DNA of 37,287 nucleotides from JAFGFG01 sp964442905 (GTDB lineage: Archaea; Aenigmatarchaeota; Aenigmatarchaeia; QMZP01; JAFGSV01). The DNA is taken from the NCBI GenBank assembly GCA_964442905.1, contig CAYUBD010000004.1:1-37287 (forward strand). The letters are read 5' to 3'. This document shows positions 22,322-31,016 of this stretch, one piece after another. Within the stretch, counting starts at the first letter, position 1; the number at the start of each line of letters is the position of its first letter. Made by a program: the position numbers and the translations under genes. The notes under the pieces are model-generated. The model was not told the origin of the DNA. It did not search any database and worked only from the letters and a program-made list of their open reading frames with translations.

Positions 22322-24535
22322 ATGAAATTCGACAGGGTTCTTGAGACGCTTGGTATGAAAGAAGAATCGAAGATAGACGGTTTCGCCAGGTTCGCCTTGA
22401 AATACTGGTGGGTCTGGTGCCTTATAGCAATAACGGTCTTCTCATTCTGGACGAGGATGATACCCGCAAAATACGGCGAACTGCAGGCGCTCGACCCGTT
22501 TTATGCTTACAGGATGAACGAGTACATGCTTTCCCATAATCTTCAGCTCCCCCAGCACGATCCCATGAGATACTGGCCGGATGGCGTAGGGATAGAAAAA
22601 TACGGTCCGCCCGTGTACTTTTACGTGCCTGTGCTGCTGTATGTCTTCATCATGTTCATGGGCATTTCAATGCCATATCTTGAGTTCGCGATACTCTATC
22701 CGGCCTTGATGGGCGCGGTTTCCGTGTTCGTTATATTCTGGCTGGCCCGGGAACTTTTTCAAGATAACAAAGCAGGATTGTTCGCGGCGCTGTTTCTGGC
22801 TACAATACCGGCTTACATAGCCCGTACGTCAGCCGGGTTCTTCGACAAGGAAGCCACCGGCGGCACATTCCTCCTTTTGGCAATCTTCCTCTTCATACGG
22901 GCATATAACAAGGATTCATGGAAACTGGGCGCATTGTCCGCAGTTTTCGTTTTCCTTGCCATGGGAGCATGGGGCGGCGCACAGTTTGTTATATACATAA
23001 TTTCAGCATTTTTAGTTGTCAAATTACTGCTGAATCAATACAATGAACAAATGCTCAAATCAGGCGTTCTGCCGCTGGTCGCAGCCATTTTAACCCAGAG
23101 GTACCTGCTGGGTACATACAACACATTTGAGCAGTTCCTGGCACTGGCTGTAGTATCCTTTATGCTCATACGTTTTGCCGCAGAAAGGTACAAGCTCGTG
23201 AAAAATGACCAGTTGCCATATCTGATACCGATGCTGGTCATAATCCTCATTGTATCCATGCTGATAGGATCCATGTTCTCTGACTATCTGTGGACCCTTG
23301 TTAACAGGGGAATAAGCTTGGTGTATATACAGGATAAGGGTCATATAGGGAGCACGGTCGCCGAGCAGATGACAGGCAGCTGGAACGACATAACATCAAG
23401 AACCAGCATTACATATTCACGGTCTGTGCTATCGCTCGGGCCGCAATTCGAGACCATCTTCAGCGTGTGGTTCCTATTCATTCTTGGGTCGCTCGCGATG
23501 GTCTACAATATCTATACCGAAAGGAACTGGATGCTGCTGTTCCCGCTGATATGGCTACTATTGTCAATCCAGACAGTTTTCTTCATGGTTAGATTGGTGT
23601 TCTTCCTCGGACCTCCGGCAGCCATCATTGCAGGCTACTTCCTTTCGGACATCATAAACCGCTTTTCAGGAACGGATTACATGAAAAAGAGAGAAGGTAT
23701 CAAGAAAATAAACATCATCTCACTACCGCTAATAGCCGTGATTTCACTCATAATAATGTCAAACATGGCAACAGGTTACGTATTCTGCAATTCCGTTGGC
23801 CCATCGTTCAACCAGTACTGGCAGCAATCGATGGATTACATGTCAAACGAAACCCCAGTGAATTCGTCAATACTTTCATGGTGGGACTTCGGCTACTGGT
23901 TCCAGACAAGGGGAAACAGGCCGAGCACAGCTGACGGGGGAAACAACAATGGCAGCGTAAATGAGCAGATAGCGGACTGGTACGTGTCGGACAGCGCAAA
24001 CTGGACAGATTACAGATGGTGGTTCAGGGGAAAGGATGTCAGCTACATACTTATGGATTACACTCTCCCGGGCAAATACGGCGCCATATCGAAGATTGCG
24101 TCAAGAGGAGAGACCATCACGGGCATGCTTCAGTTCCAGCAGACCGGTACATACCCGCAGGAGAACAAGACTATCATAGAATACAAGGCAGGCCAGTACA
24201 CGATATGGATGCCCGTAGGAAGCAACGGACAGATCGCGGGCACCCCCATATTCATGATATCCCAGGGCGACCAGTATCTTGGAAGGAATTACATAAGTGA
24301 CATCTGCACCACAAACGGTATATTAAGAATAGAAGCGCCTGAAGGCGCCGACAGCATGCCGGGCTGTATTACTATAACAGCCTACGGCCTGTTTTACATA
24401 CCACCCGAGGCGGAATTTTCAATATTCACCAATCTGATGTTCATGGACGGTTACGGCATACCTGACGTTGAGAAGGTGTTCGACAACCAGCTGATAAAGA
24501 TATACAGGCTGGACATGAATGAGAGCATTTCTTAA
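22322..24535 (+). CDS. aglB: Oligosaccharyltransferase AglB (STT3 family)
   Basis: Transfers a lipid-linked glycan to Asn in N-x-S/T sequons on the outer face of the membrane. The 737 residues have about 13 membrane helices in the first 500 and a C-terminal outside domain. An acidic catalytic motif is seen at ALDPFY (Asp58) in the first external loop. The diagnostic WWDFGYW lies at 520-526, just after the last helix, inside SSILSWWDFGYW. The C-terminal domain is short, as in the compact archaeal AglB forms. The neighbouring minus-strand operon supplies sugar and lipid-carrier chemistry for N-glycans and converges on this gene with a 4-bp overlap at the stop codons. Confidence 0.97.
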   Translation: MKFDRVLETLGMKEESKIDGFARFALKYWWVWCLIAITVFSFWTRMIPAKYGELQALDPFYAYRMNEYMLSHNLQLPQHDPMRYWPDGVGIEKYGPPVYFYVPVLLYVFIMFMGISMPYLEFAILYPALMGAVSVFVIFWLARELFQDNKAGLFAALFLATIPAYIARTSAGFFDKEATGGTFLLLAIFLFIRAYNKDSWKLGALSAVFVFLAMGAWGGAQFVIYIISAFLVVKLLLNQYNEQMLKSGVLPLVAAILTQRYLLGTYNTFEQFLALAVVSFMLIRFAAERYKLVKNDQLPYLIPMLVIILIVSMLIGSMFSDYLWTLVNRGISLVYIQDKGHIGSTVAEQMTGSWNDITSRTSITYSRSVLSLGPQFETIFSVWFLFILGSLAMVYNIYTERNWMLLFPLIWLLLSIQTVFFMVRLVFFLGPPAAIIAGYFLSDIINRFSGTDYMKKREGIKKINIISLPLIAVISLIIMSNMATGYVFCNSVGPSFNQYWQQSMDYMSNETPVNSSILSWWDFGYWFQTRGNRPSTADGGNNNGSVNEQIADWYVSDSANWTDYRWWFRGKDVSYILMDYTLPGKYGAISKIASRGETITGMLQFQQTGTYPQENKTIIEYKAGQYTIWMPVGSNGQIAGTPIFMISQGDQYLGRNYISDICTTNGILRIEAPEGADSMPGCITITAYGLFYIPPEAEFSIFTNLMFMDGYGIPDVEKVFDNQLIKIYRLDMNESIS

Positions 24536-25551
24536 CCCGCAGACGTCCAGAAAGACAGCGCGATGAACGCCAGAATGATTTCGAACGCATACACTGTCAC
24601 GACGACATCCCTTTCATATACCTTCTTTTTGAATTTGCTGATAAATGCTATTACCAAGTGCGTGAAGTCGTATATCTTATCATAAGGCTGTTCGATGCTT
24701 CCGTCTTTATTCACCTTTCCGAAAGCTTCAATGTTCTTAATCCTGTCTATGAACCTGAACCGTATGAACATCAGCGCATCGAACATGAACGGTATGAACA
24801 TGATCAATGCGAATTTCTCCATGTTACCAAGAATTGCTATACATGCTATTGCAGCGCCCACTGTATACGTAAGGCTGTCGCCGGGGAATATATTCGCCGG
24901 AAATCTGTTGTACCACAGGAAACCCATTAATGAAAATGCCAGTATTAGCGAGAGCATGCTAACCCAGCCCGTGCCTGATATCCATGATATGTATGCAAGC
25001 ATGGACAATATGATTACACCAAGGCCTGCTTCCAACCCGTTATATCCACCAAGGAGATTATAGCCGTTTGTCGCACCTATTATCCCCAGCGGAACCAGAA
25101 CAAGGGGAAAGAGTATGCCAAAATCGACGAATCCCAAAAACGGTATGTTCATCACAGAGATACCCGCATTCACAACGGCAAGAGGTATTGCAATGGGCAC
25201 TGTAAGCAGAACCTTAGTTGAATGCCTCATTCCGGATTTCCATCCGAGTATATCGTCTATGAAACCTACAAATCCGGAGAGTAGTATTGTCGTCAGCATT
25301 GCGAATATCTCTACAATTCCAATAGTGGAATGAAAATAGAATATGTATAGGAAAACGTATGCCAATATGCCGGCGGCGGCTCCTGCAATGAATGTCACAC
25401 CGCCGGCTTCAGGTACATTGATTTTCTTCACTTTGTTCATATCCCTGCCCGTGAGACCCATAAGAGAAGCCTTTTTCATCCATTTCGGAACGAGAAGGAA
25501 TGTCGTCAGAAACGAAACAGCCAGGCAAATGAACAGTGTTGCATCTACCAT
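24532..25551 (-). CDS. Polyprenyl-phosphate HexNAc-1-phosphate transferase (GPT/AglH-like)
   Basis: Starts a lipid-linked glycan by moving a sugar-1-phosphate from UDP-sugar to dolichyl-type phosphate. The 339-residue membrane protein has about ten helices. Motifs of the eukaryotic ALG7/archaeal AglH branch of the MraY superfamily are present: PEAGGVTFI near residue 50, GFIDDILGWKSG (Asp-Asp), TNGYNLLGGYNGLEAGLG and the PANIFPGDSLTYTVGAA loop. It is the last gene of the four-gene operon, starting directly after the acetyltransferase stop with GGTGTGTGAT as ribosome binding site. It probably provides the first sugar of the AglB substrate; which sugar is not known. Confidence 0.93.
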   Translation of the reverse strand: MVDATLFICLAVSFLTTFLLVPKWMKKASLMGLTGRDMNKVKKINVPEAGGVTFIAGAAAGILAYVFLYIFYFHSTIGIVEIFAMLTTILLSGFVGFIDDILGWKSGMRHSTKVLLTVPIAIPLAVVNAGISVMNIPFLGFVDFGILFPLVLVPLGIIGATNGYNLLGGYNGLEAGLGVIILSMLAYISWISGTGWVSMLSLILAFSLMGFLWYNRFPANIFPGDSLTYTVGAAIACIAILGNMEKFALIMFIPFMFDALMFIRFRFIDRIKNIEAFGKVNKDGSIEQPYDKIYDFTHLVIAFISKFKKKVYERDVVVTVYAFEIILAFIALSFWTSAG

Positions 25552-26142
25552 CTAATCACACACCAATTGCTTGTATATGTGGTCAGGAACCTTAACAGCC
25601 TTTTTGCATTTTTCACATCTCGCTAGGCAAAGCTTCCCGGACTTCTCGGTAAATTTCAGTTTTTCCCCGCATGAACATACAAACCCTTTTATAACGGCCG
25701 GATTACCGTAAACCAGGGCGTTATCGGGAACATCCTTTGTCACAACAGAGCCAGCGCCTACCATGCAGTTGTTCCCAAGAGTCACGCCGCATAGTATCGT
25801 AGAGTTCGCGCCTATCGAAGCGCCCCTCTTTACAAACGTCTTAATAATATTCCAGTCGCCTTTGGAACGCGGTCTCATATCATTTGTGAATGTCACATGA
25901 GGACCGATGAAGCAGTCACTGCCTATTTCAACACCCTGAAACACTGAAGCCTTGTTCCCGATTTTCACGCTGTCACAGACCTTCACGCCTTTCCCGACAT
26001 ATGCGCAATGGCCGACATTGCAATTCTTGCCAATGACCGCGCCTTCTCTTACATGGGCATAGTGCCATACATTCGTTCCGGCTCCTATCACAGACTCCTT
26101 TTCAACAGTGGCTGTTGGATGGACATAAACATCTTTCATCAT
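25552..26142 (-). CDS. Left-handed beta-helix N-acetyltransferase (WbpD-like) with Cys4 tail
   Basis: Predicted to acetylate the 3-amino group made by the upstream aminotransferase, using acetyl-CoA. The 196 residues begin with VHPTATVEKESVIGAGTNVWHYAHV and run through hexapeptide repeats to about residue 150, including the GPHVTFTNDM active-site loop with a His. The C-terminal 45 residues carry CSCG and CEKC, a likely zinc knuckle, as seen in archaeal homologues. The ribosome binding site GGGGAAGTGAT contains the upstream stop codon. Two ATG codons are adjacent, so the start may be one codon later. It belongs to the sugar operon 28202-24532. Confidence 0.92.
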   Translation of the reverse strand: MMKDVYVHPTATVEKESVIGAGTNVWHYAHVREGAVIGKNCNVGHCAYVGKGVKVCDSVKIGNKASVFQGVEIGSDCFIGPHVTFTNDMRPRSKGDWNIIKTFVKRGASIGANSTILCGVTLGNNCMVGAGSVVTKDVPDNALVYGNPAVIKGFVCSCGEKLKFTEKSGKLCLARCEKCKKAVKVPDHIYKQLVCD

Positions 26143-26143
26143 A

Positions 26144-27112
26144 TCACTTCCCCATGGATTTCATTATGCGCTCAGCGATTTTAAGCACTTCAAGCCCGTC
26201 ATTCCCATTGACAAGCAGTTCTCCATTCCCCTTCACAGCTTCAATGAAGTTGCACAGTTCAAGCCTAAGCGGTTCCTCTTTTTTCACTTCGACTGGTATC
26301 TTGTTAGGCTCGCCGAAATTGAGTACAAAATCCCCGAACCGGTCATATGTTTTTTCATATACGCTTTCATGCAGAGTCAGCTCCTGCGTTATGTAGTTCA
26401 GCTGGGCATAACCCTTTGTTCCTGTAACATTCAATACCCTTATTTTCACAGGCGTGAGCCAGTTGACCTCTATGAAGCCGTTCGTTCCGTTGTACTTCAT
26501 TAATATGTCAGCATAGTCTTCCCTGTCCTTTATCAGGGCTTTGCCGCCCAATGCGCATACACTTTCAGGTTCCTTGCCAAGAACATACCTGAAAACGTCA
26601 ATGTCATGGACAGCTATGTCTATGATTACATTTGCGTCCTTTATTCTCGGAGGCATGATGCCAACCCGCCTTGCAAGTATGGATGTGATGTCACCAAGCT
26701 TTCCGCTGTCTACAAGCCTTTTCAGTTCCTGCACAGCCGGATTGAACCTTTCTATATGACCAACAGCGAGCTTTACACCAGCCTTTTTCGCAAGACTTAC
26801 AAGCTTTCTGGCATTTTCAACCGTATCGGCAATTGGTTTCTCTATGAGCACGTGTTTACCCTTTTCAATAACAGTCCTGCCTACGTCATAATGCATTGAA
26901 GTAGGAACGCACAATGAAACGGCATCCAGTCCTTCCACAGCAAGCAAATCCTCGTAATTTTTGTAATATTCACAATCATGCCTCTCTGCGACTTCACGCC
27001 CTGATTTTTCATTGATATCAGAAACGCCCACAAGCACAACCCCATCCATGTCTGAATATACCCTTGCGTGGTTCTTACCCATCATGCCAGTACCTATCAC
27101 ACCAACTTTCAT
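26144..27112 (-). CDS. Gfo/Idh/MocA-family dehydrogenase (WbpB-like)
   Basis: NAD(P)-dependent oxidoreductase, 322 residues, with Rossmann motif GVIGTGMMGKNHARVY at the N-terminus, the EKP signature in HVLIEKPIADT and the sugar-binding domain after about residue 125, including VHDIDVFRYVLG. In the Wbp pathway the homologue oxidises C3 of UDP-GlcNAcA to the 3-keto sugar used by the aminotransferase. The neighbours on both sides are the matching aminotransferase and acetyltransferase, which supports that role. The UDP-GlcNAc 6-dehydrogenase needed to make the acid is not in the window. The start is set by GGTAGTGAT, which contains the upstream stop codon. Confidence 0.93.
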   Translation of the reverse strand: MKVGVIGTGMMGKNHARVYSDMDGVVLVGVSDINEKSGREVAERHDCEYYKNYEDLLAVEGLDAVSLCVPTSMHYDVGRTVIEKGKHVLIEKPIADTVENARKLVSLAKKAGVKLAVGHIERFNPAVQELKRLVDSGKLGDITSILARRVGIMPPRIKDANVIIDIAVHDIDVFRYVLGKEPESVCALGGKALIKDREDYADILMKYNGTNGFIEVNWLTPVKIRVLNVTGTKGYAQLNYITQELTLHESVYEKTYDRFGDFVLNFGEPNKIPVEVKKEEPLRLELCNFIEAVKGNGELLVNGNDGLEVLKIAERIMKSMGK

Positions 27113-27116
27113 ATCA

Positions 27117-28202
27117 CTACCTGTATTTTTTGACTACATCCACAATTTTTTCCAAATCAGACTTTGTAAGATTCGGGTGTACGGGAAGGGAAACTACCTG
27201 TTTTGATACAGACTCAGAAACAGGGCACAGTCCTTCGGCATAATCCAGATTCCTGTAAGCGGGCTGCATGTACACCGGCTTCGGATAGTAAACCCTCGCA
27301 CCAACACCATTGGAATTGAGATAACCGAGGAAATCATCCCTGAATGTACCTGAAACCTTCACTGTGTACTGATGCCATACGACCCTGGCATTATCATCCA
27401 CATGAGGAGTTTCCAGCCAGCTGACACTCTTCAGTTCTTTTGTCAGAAACTCTGCATTGATTCTCCTTTTCCTGTTCATGTCTTCAAGCTTTTTCAGCTG
27501 CTCAATGCCTATCGCCGCCTGCATGTCCGTCATCCTGTTGTTGTAACCTATCATGACATGGTCATATTTGCCCATTTGCCCCTGGTTTACAGATACCCTC
27601 ACCTTTTCAGCGGCTGAATCATTATCCGTCAGCATCATACCGCCTTCACCCGTGATCATGTTCTTTGTTGCGTAGAATGAAAACATGGAAACGTCACCAA
27701 ATGTTCCCACCTTCCTGTCTTTATATTCGGCACCATGCGCCTGTGCGCAGTCCTCTATGAGAAGCAGGTCATGCGCATCGCATACCTCTTTTATCTTTGT
27801 CATATCGCAGGGCTGTCCATATAGATGAACCACAATGACTGCTTTTGTCTTCTTGGTCATCACATGCTCTATATTGACCGGGTCAATATTGAATGTTTTT
27901 TCGTCTATATCGGCAAACACGGGTCTTCCCCCATTGTAGAGAACCGCGTTTGAAGTAGCTATGAACGTAAACGGTGTTGTTATGACCTCATCACCATCCT
28001 TTATCCCCAGCGCCTCTAAACCAGACACCAGAGCCGAGGTTCCGGATGAACAGGCAACGCCGTGCCTGGTTCCGATGTATGACGAGAAATTCTTTTCAAA
28101 TGCCTTCACCTTTTCTCCCTGTGTCAGCATTCCTGACCTGAGAACAGCGTTAACTGCATTGATTTCTTCACTTCCGATTGCGGGGCTGGCTATTGAAATC
28201 AT
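27117..28202 (-). CDS. DegT/DnrJ/EryC1-family PLP-dependent sugar aminotransferase (WbpE-like)
   Basis: Moves an amino group to a nucleotide keto-sugar. The 361 residues show ACSSGTSALVSGLEALG (phosphate/PLP binding), PFTFIATSNAVLYNGGRPVFADID, the Asp in LIEDCAQAHGA and the PLP lysine in YATKNMITGEGG. The start at 28202 (MISIASPAIG) follows GGTGAGTGATTTGT; an upstream GTG at 28211 is possible but overlaps that ribosome binding site. It is the first gene of the operon aminotransferase-dehydrogenase-acetyltransferase-GPT with gaps of 0-4 bp. The product is probably a 3-acetamido sugar for N-glycan, although a surface polysaccharide is possible. Confidence 0.94.
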   Translation of the reverse strand: MISIASPAIGSEEINAVNAVLRSGMLTQGEKVKAFEKNFSSYIGTRHGVACSSGTSALVSGLEALGIKDGDEVITTPFTFIATSNAVLYNGGRPVFADIDEKTFNIDPVNIEHVMTKKTKAVIVVHLYGQPCDMTKIKEVCDAHDLLLIEDCAQAHGAEYKDRKVGTFGDVSMFSFYATKNMITGEGGMMLTDNDSAAEKVRVSVNQGQMGKYDHVMIGYNNRMTDMQAAIGIEQLKKLEDMNRKRRINAEFLTKELKSVSWLETPHVDDNARVVWHQYTVKVSGTFRDDFLGYLNSNGVGARVYYPKPVYMQPAYRNLDYAEGLCPVSESVSKQVVSLPVHPNLTKSDLEKIVDVVKKYR

Positions 28203-28232
28203 ACAAATCACTCACCTTTTCCAATTAAAGAA

Positions 28233-28252
28233 TAGAGTGTATATAAAAATAA
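28233..28252 (-). promoter_or_regulatory. TATA region of the glycan-sugar operon
   Basis: On the minus strand the AT-rich stretch TATTTATTTTTATATACACT precedes the aminotransferase start by about 30-50 bp, leaving a short leader that includes the GTGAT ribosome binding site. Confidence 0.4.
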
Positions 28253-28310
28253 ATACTCCCAAATTCCACCCATTTTAGGGAAAGTCTATTGTCGAACCTT
28301 TGATTCAACC

Positions 28311-28320
28311 TTTAAAAAGC
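28311..28320 (+). promoter_or_regulatory. TATA box of the mevalonate operon
   Basis: CTTTAAAAAG about 50 bp before the HMG-CoA synthase ATG, giving a leader of some 20-25 nt that includes GGCGGAG at 28355-28361 as ribosome binding site. Confidence 0.42.
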
Positions 28321-28366
28321 GTTCAGTGACGATTAATTAAAATCGCATCAGAATGGCGGAGACATC

Positions 28367-29404
28367 ATGAAAGCAGGAATAGTCGGTTACGGGGCATACA
28401 TACCAAGGCTGAGGATAAAGGCGAGCACTATTGCTGGAGTGTGGAGTGCTGACCCGGAGATGAAGAACAGTCTTAATTCAGAAAAAACCGTACCTAACAT
28501 GGACGAGGACTGCGCAACCATGGCAGTCGAGGCAAGCCGGATGGCACTGAAGAGAGCCGGGATAAATCCAGCAGACATCGGAGCAGTCTATGTGGGATCT
28601 GAATCACACCCATACGTCGTGAAGAGCACATCTTCTATTATTGGCGAAGCTGTGGGAGCAACACCGGAGATGATGGCAGCTGACCTCGAATTTGCATGCA
28701 AGGCGGGCACATCAGCAATGCAGATAGTAACAAGCCACGTCCTCTCGGGGAAGATCAATTATGGTCTCGCCGGCGGTTCAGACACTGCACAGGGAAGACC
28801 TGGTGATGCGCTTGAATACACCGCAGCTGCCGGTTCTGCCATGTTCATCATAGGAAATAAGAACGCGCTCGCGACGATTGACGAGACATTTTCCTTCATA
28901 ACTGATACACCGGACTTCTGGAGAAGGGAGGCTGAAGAATTCCCAAGGCACGGTGGCAGGTTTACAGGAGAACCAGCATACTTCAATCACACAATAGGAG
29001 CGACCAAGGGCATCCTCGAAAAGACAGGCACGACAGTCAAGGACTACGATTACTTCGTATTCCACCAGCCGAATGCAAAGTTCCCGCTGACAGTTGCGAA
29101 AATGATGGGTATTCCCCCGGAGAAGGTCATGGATGGACTTCTTTTCCCGAAGATAGGAAACACCTATTCGGCAGCTTCCATACTGGGACTATGCGCTGTT
29201 CTTGATACAGCGGCACAAGGCGACAGGATACTTCTCACATCGTTCGGCTCAGGTGCAGGCTCAGATGCTTTTACGTTCACTGTGACGGATGCCATAGAAG
29301 AAAGGAAGAAAGGGGTAACGATGATAAGGCAGATGATTGAAAACAAGCAGTATGTCGATTATGCCCAGTATGCGAGATACAAGGGAAAGATAAAGGGTGT
29401 GTGA
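28367..29404 (+). CDS. mvaS: Hydroxymethylglutaryl-CoA synthase (archaeal type)
   Basis: Condenses acetyl-CoA with acetoacetyl-CoA to HMG-CoA, the first committed step of the mevalonate route to archaeal lipids. The 345 residues match the archaeal enzyme length. Catalytic residues are visible: Glu79 in VGSESHPYVV, Cys111 in DLEFACKAGTSA and His233 in VFHQPNAKFP. The C-terminal GSGAGSDAF motif is present. Ribosome binding site GGCGGAG precedes the ATG. The thiolase and DUF35 genes follow without gaps, the arrangement of the channelled thiolase/HMGS complex described in methanogens. Confidence 0.97.
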   Translation: MKAGIVGYGAYIPRLRIKASTIAGVWSADPEMKNSLNSEKTVPNMDEDCATMAVEASRMALKRAGINPADIGAVYVGSESHPYVVKSTSSIIGEAVGATPEMMAADLEFACKAGTSAMQIVTSHVLSGKINYGLAGGSDTAQGRPGDALEYTAAAGSAMFIIGNKNALATIDETFSFITDTPDFWRREAEEFPRHGGRFTGEPAYFNHTIGATKGILEKTGTTVKDYDYFVFHQPNAKFPLTVAKMMGIPPEKVMDGLLFPKIGNTYSAASILGLCAVLDTAAQGDRILLTSFGSGAGSDAFTFTVTDAIEERKKGVTMIRQMIENKQYVDYAQYARYKGKIKGV

Positions 29405-29406
29405 TC

Positions 29407-30573
29407 ATGAGGGACGTTGCTATAGTCGGAATCGGAATGACAAAATTCGGCGAGCACTGGAAGAATGGCCTTAAAGAGCTCATCACAGAAGCAGGCATAA
29501 AGGCAGTGGAAGACGCAGGCATATCAGGAAAAGACATACAGCTGATAGTCGGCGGAAGCATGTCTTCGGGTTTGTTCGTGGGCCAGGAACATACAGGTGC
29601 ACTTTTCACGGACTACCTTGGTCTCAATCCCATACCATCCATAAGGACAGAGGCCGCCTGCGCATCATCTTCAGTAGCGCTTTCTACGGGCGTCATGGCT
29701 ATCCAGTCAGGGAAGTACGACTGTGTCGTTGTCGGCGGCGTCGAAAAGATGACGGATGTTTACGGAAACCTTGCAACCACGGCGCTCGCGGGTGCCATGG
29801 ACAGGGACAACGAGGCACACTTCGGCCTTACCTTCCCGGGCGTATACGCGCTCATGGCTCAGCGGCACATGTACCAGTACGGTACAACTAGGGAGCAGAT
29901 AGCGATGGTGGCAGTTAAGAATCATGAAAATGCCATGCACAACCCGAATGCTCAGTTCCACAGGAAGATTACAGTTGATGACGTGCTCAAATCACCGCTG
30001 GTCTCAGACCCCCTCAGGCTTTTAGATTGCTCACCGATAGCCGACGGTGCTGCCGCATTGATAATTGTACCCGCTGAACACGCAAAGAAATACACGGACA
30101 CACCGATATACATAAGGGCGTCCGCACAGGCTTCGGATACGCTGAGCCTTTACATGAGACCGGATGTCACTACGGTAGGCGCAACGATAAATGCCGCTCA
30201 AAACGCCTACAAGCAGGCCGGATTGAAACCTGAAAACATGGACTTCGCGGAGGTGCATGACTGCTTCACGATCAATGAAATAATATCAACGGAGGACCTC
30301 GGTTTCTGCAGGAAGGGCGAAGGCGGAAAGCTCGTGCAAAGCGGCGAAACCGGGCTGGAAGGAAGAATACCTATCAATACTTCAGGAGGGCTCAAGGCCA
30401 AGGGACACCCAGTAGGCGCTACAGGTGCCGCCCAGATAGCAGAGGTTGTCGAACAGCTCAGGGGAAATGCCGGCGGCAGGCAGGTCAATGATGCTGAAAA
30501 CGGGCTTGCCCATAACGTTGGGGGTTCTGGTTCGACAGTTGTTGTCCACATATTGTCCAGGAACAGGAAGTGA
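29407..30573 (+). CDS. Acetyl-CoA C-acetyltransferase (thiolase, archaeal type)
   Basis: Makes acetoacetyl-CoA from two acetyl-CoA and passes it to HMG-CoA synthase. The 388 residues contain the nucleophile Cys85 in RTEAACASSSVAL, the His in EVHDCFTINE and the C-terminal GHPVGATGAAQ motif. The archaeal family usually starts MRDVAIVGIGMTKFG, which is the ATG at 29407; GGGTGTGTGATC precedes it and contains the HMGS stop. A GTG at 29401 would overlap that site and add two residues. In the known complex the DUF35 protein bridges this enzyme with HMGS. Confidence 0.96.
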   Translation: MRDVAIVGIGMTKFGEHWKNGLKELITEAGIKAVEDAGISGKDIQLIVGGSMSSGLFVGQEHTGALFTDYLGLNPIPSIRTEAACASSSVALSTGVMAIQSGKYDCVVVGGVEKMTDVYGNLATTALAGAMDRDNEAHFGLTFPGVYALMAQRHMYQYGTTREQIAMVAVKNHENAMHNPNAQFHRKITVDDVLKSPLVSDPLRLLDCSPIADGAAALIIVPAEHAKKYTDTPIYIRASAQASDTLSLYMRPDVTTVGATINAAQNAYKQAGLKPENMDFAEVHDCFTINEIISTEDLGFCRKGEGGKLVQSGETGLEGRIPINTSGGLKAKGHPVGATGAAQIAEVVEQLRGNAGGRQVNDAENGLAHNVGGSGSTVVVHILSRNRK

Positions 30574-30578
30574 TTTTC

Positions 30579-30983
30579 ATGACTGAAAAATCTGTTGCGC
30601 ATCACTGGAGAAAATTCAGGGAAAGATACGGCCTTGTGGGCTCAAGGTGCGAGAGCTGCAACTATTACTTCTATCCTACCAGCGTGATATGCCCGAAGTG
30701 CAGGCGCAAGGGAAAGGTCAAAGAGCACAGGTTTTCAGGGAAAGGTAAGGTATTCTCGCATACTACCGTAAGGGTAGCACCGGAAGGGTTCGAGGCCTAC
30801 ACGCCTTATGTTGTGGCAATCGTTGAACTCGAAGAAGGCGCAAAGGTTGTTTCACAGGTAGTTGACTGCAATCCTGAAGATGTCAAGATAGGCATGCCAG
30901 TTGAGGTATGCTTCAGAAAGATAAGGGAAGAAGGCAAATCAGGACTCATACTCTACGGCTTCAAGTTCATCCCTGAAAGATAA
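30579..30983 (+). CDS. DUF35 OB-fold/zinc-ribbon protein, scaffold of the thiolase-HMGS complex
   Basis: A 134-residue protein with an N-terminal helix (VAHHWRKFRERYGLVG), a Cys4 rubredoxin-like zinc ribbon (CESC and CPKC, 14 residues between) and an OB-fold domain (about 50-134) with FSGKGKVFSHTTV and VVAIVELEEGAKVVSQV. In methanogens the homologue holds thiolase and HMGS together and shares a CoA site. Here the gene follows them directly. ATG 30579 is preferred; GGAAGTGATTTTC upstream contains the thiolase stop, and a GTG at 30570 is the alternative. Confidence 0.93.
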   Translation: MTEKSVAHHWRKFRERYGLVGSRCESCNYYFYPTSVICPKCRRKGKVKEHRFSGKGKVFSHTTVRVAPEGFEAYTPYVVAIVELEEGAKVVSQVVDCNPEDVKIGMPVEVCFRKIREEGKSGLILYGFKFIPER

Positions 30984-30986
30984 ACA

Positions 30987-31000
30987 ATTTATTAATTATA
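30987..31000 (+). promoter_or_regulatory. TATA box of the acidic DUF4430-like gene
   Basis: ATTTATTAATTATA, centred about 25 bp before the ATG at 31017 with no ribosome binding site between, suggests separate, leaderless transcription. Confidence 0.45.
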
Positions 31001-31016
31001 ATAGCCCCGTAAATGT

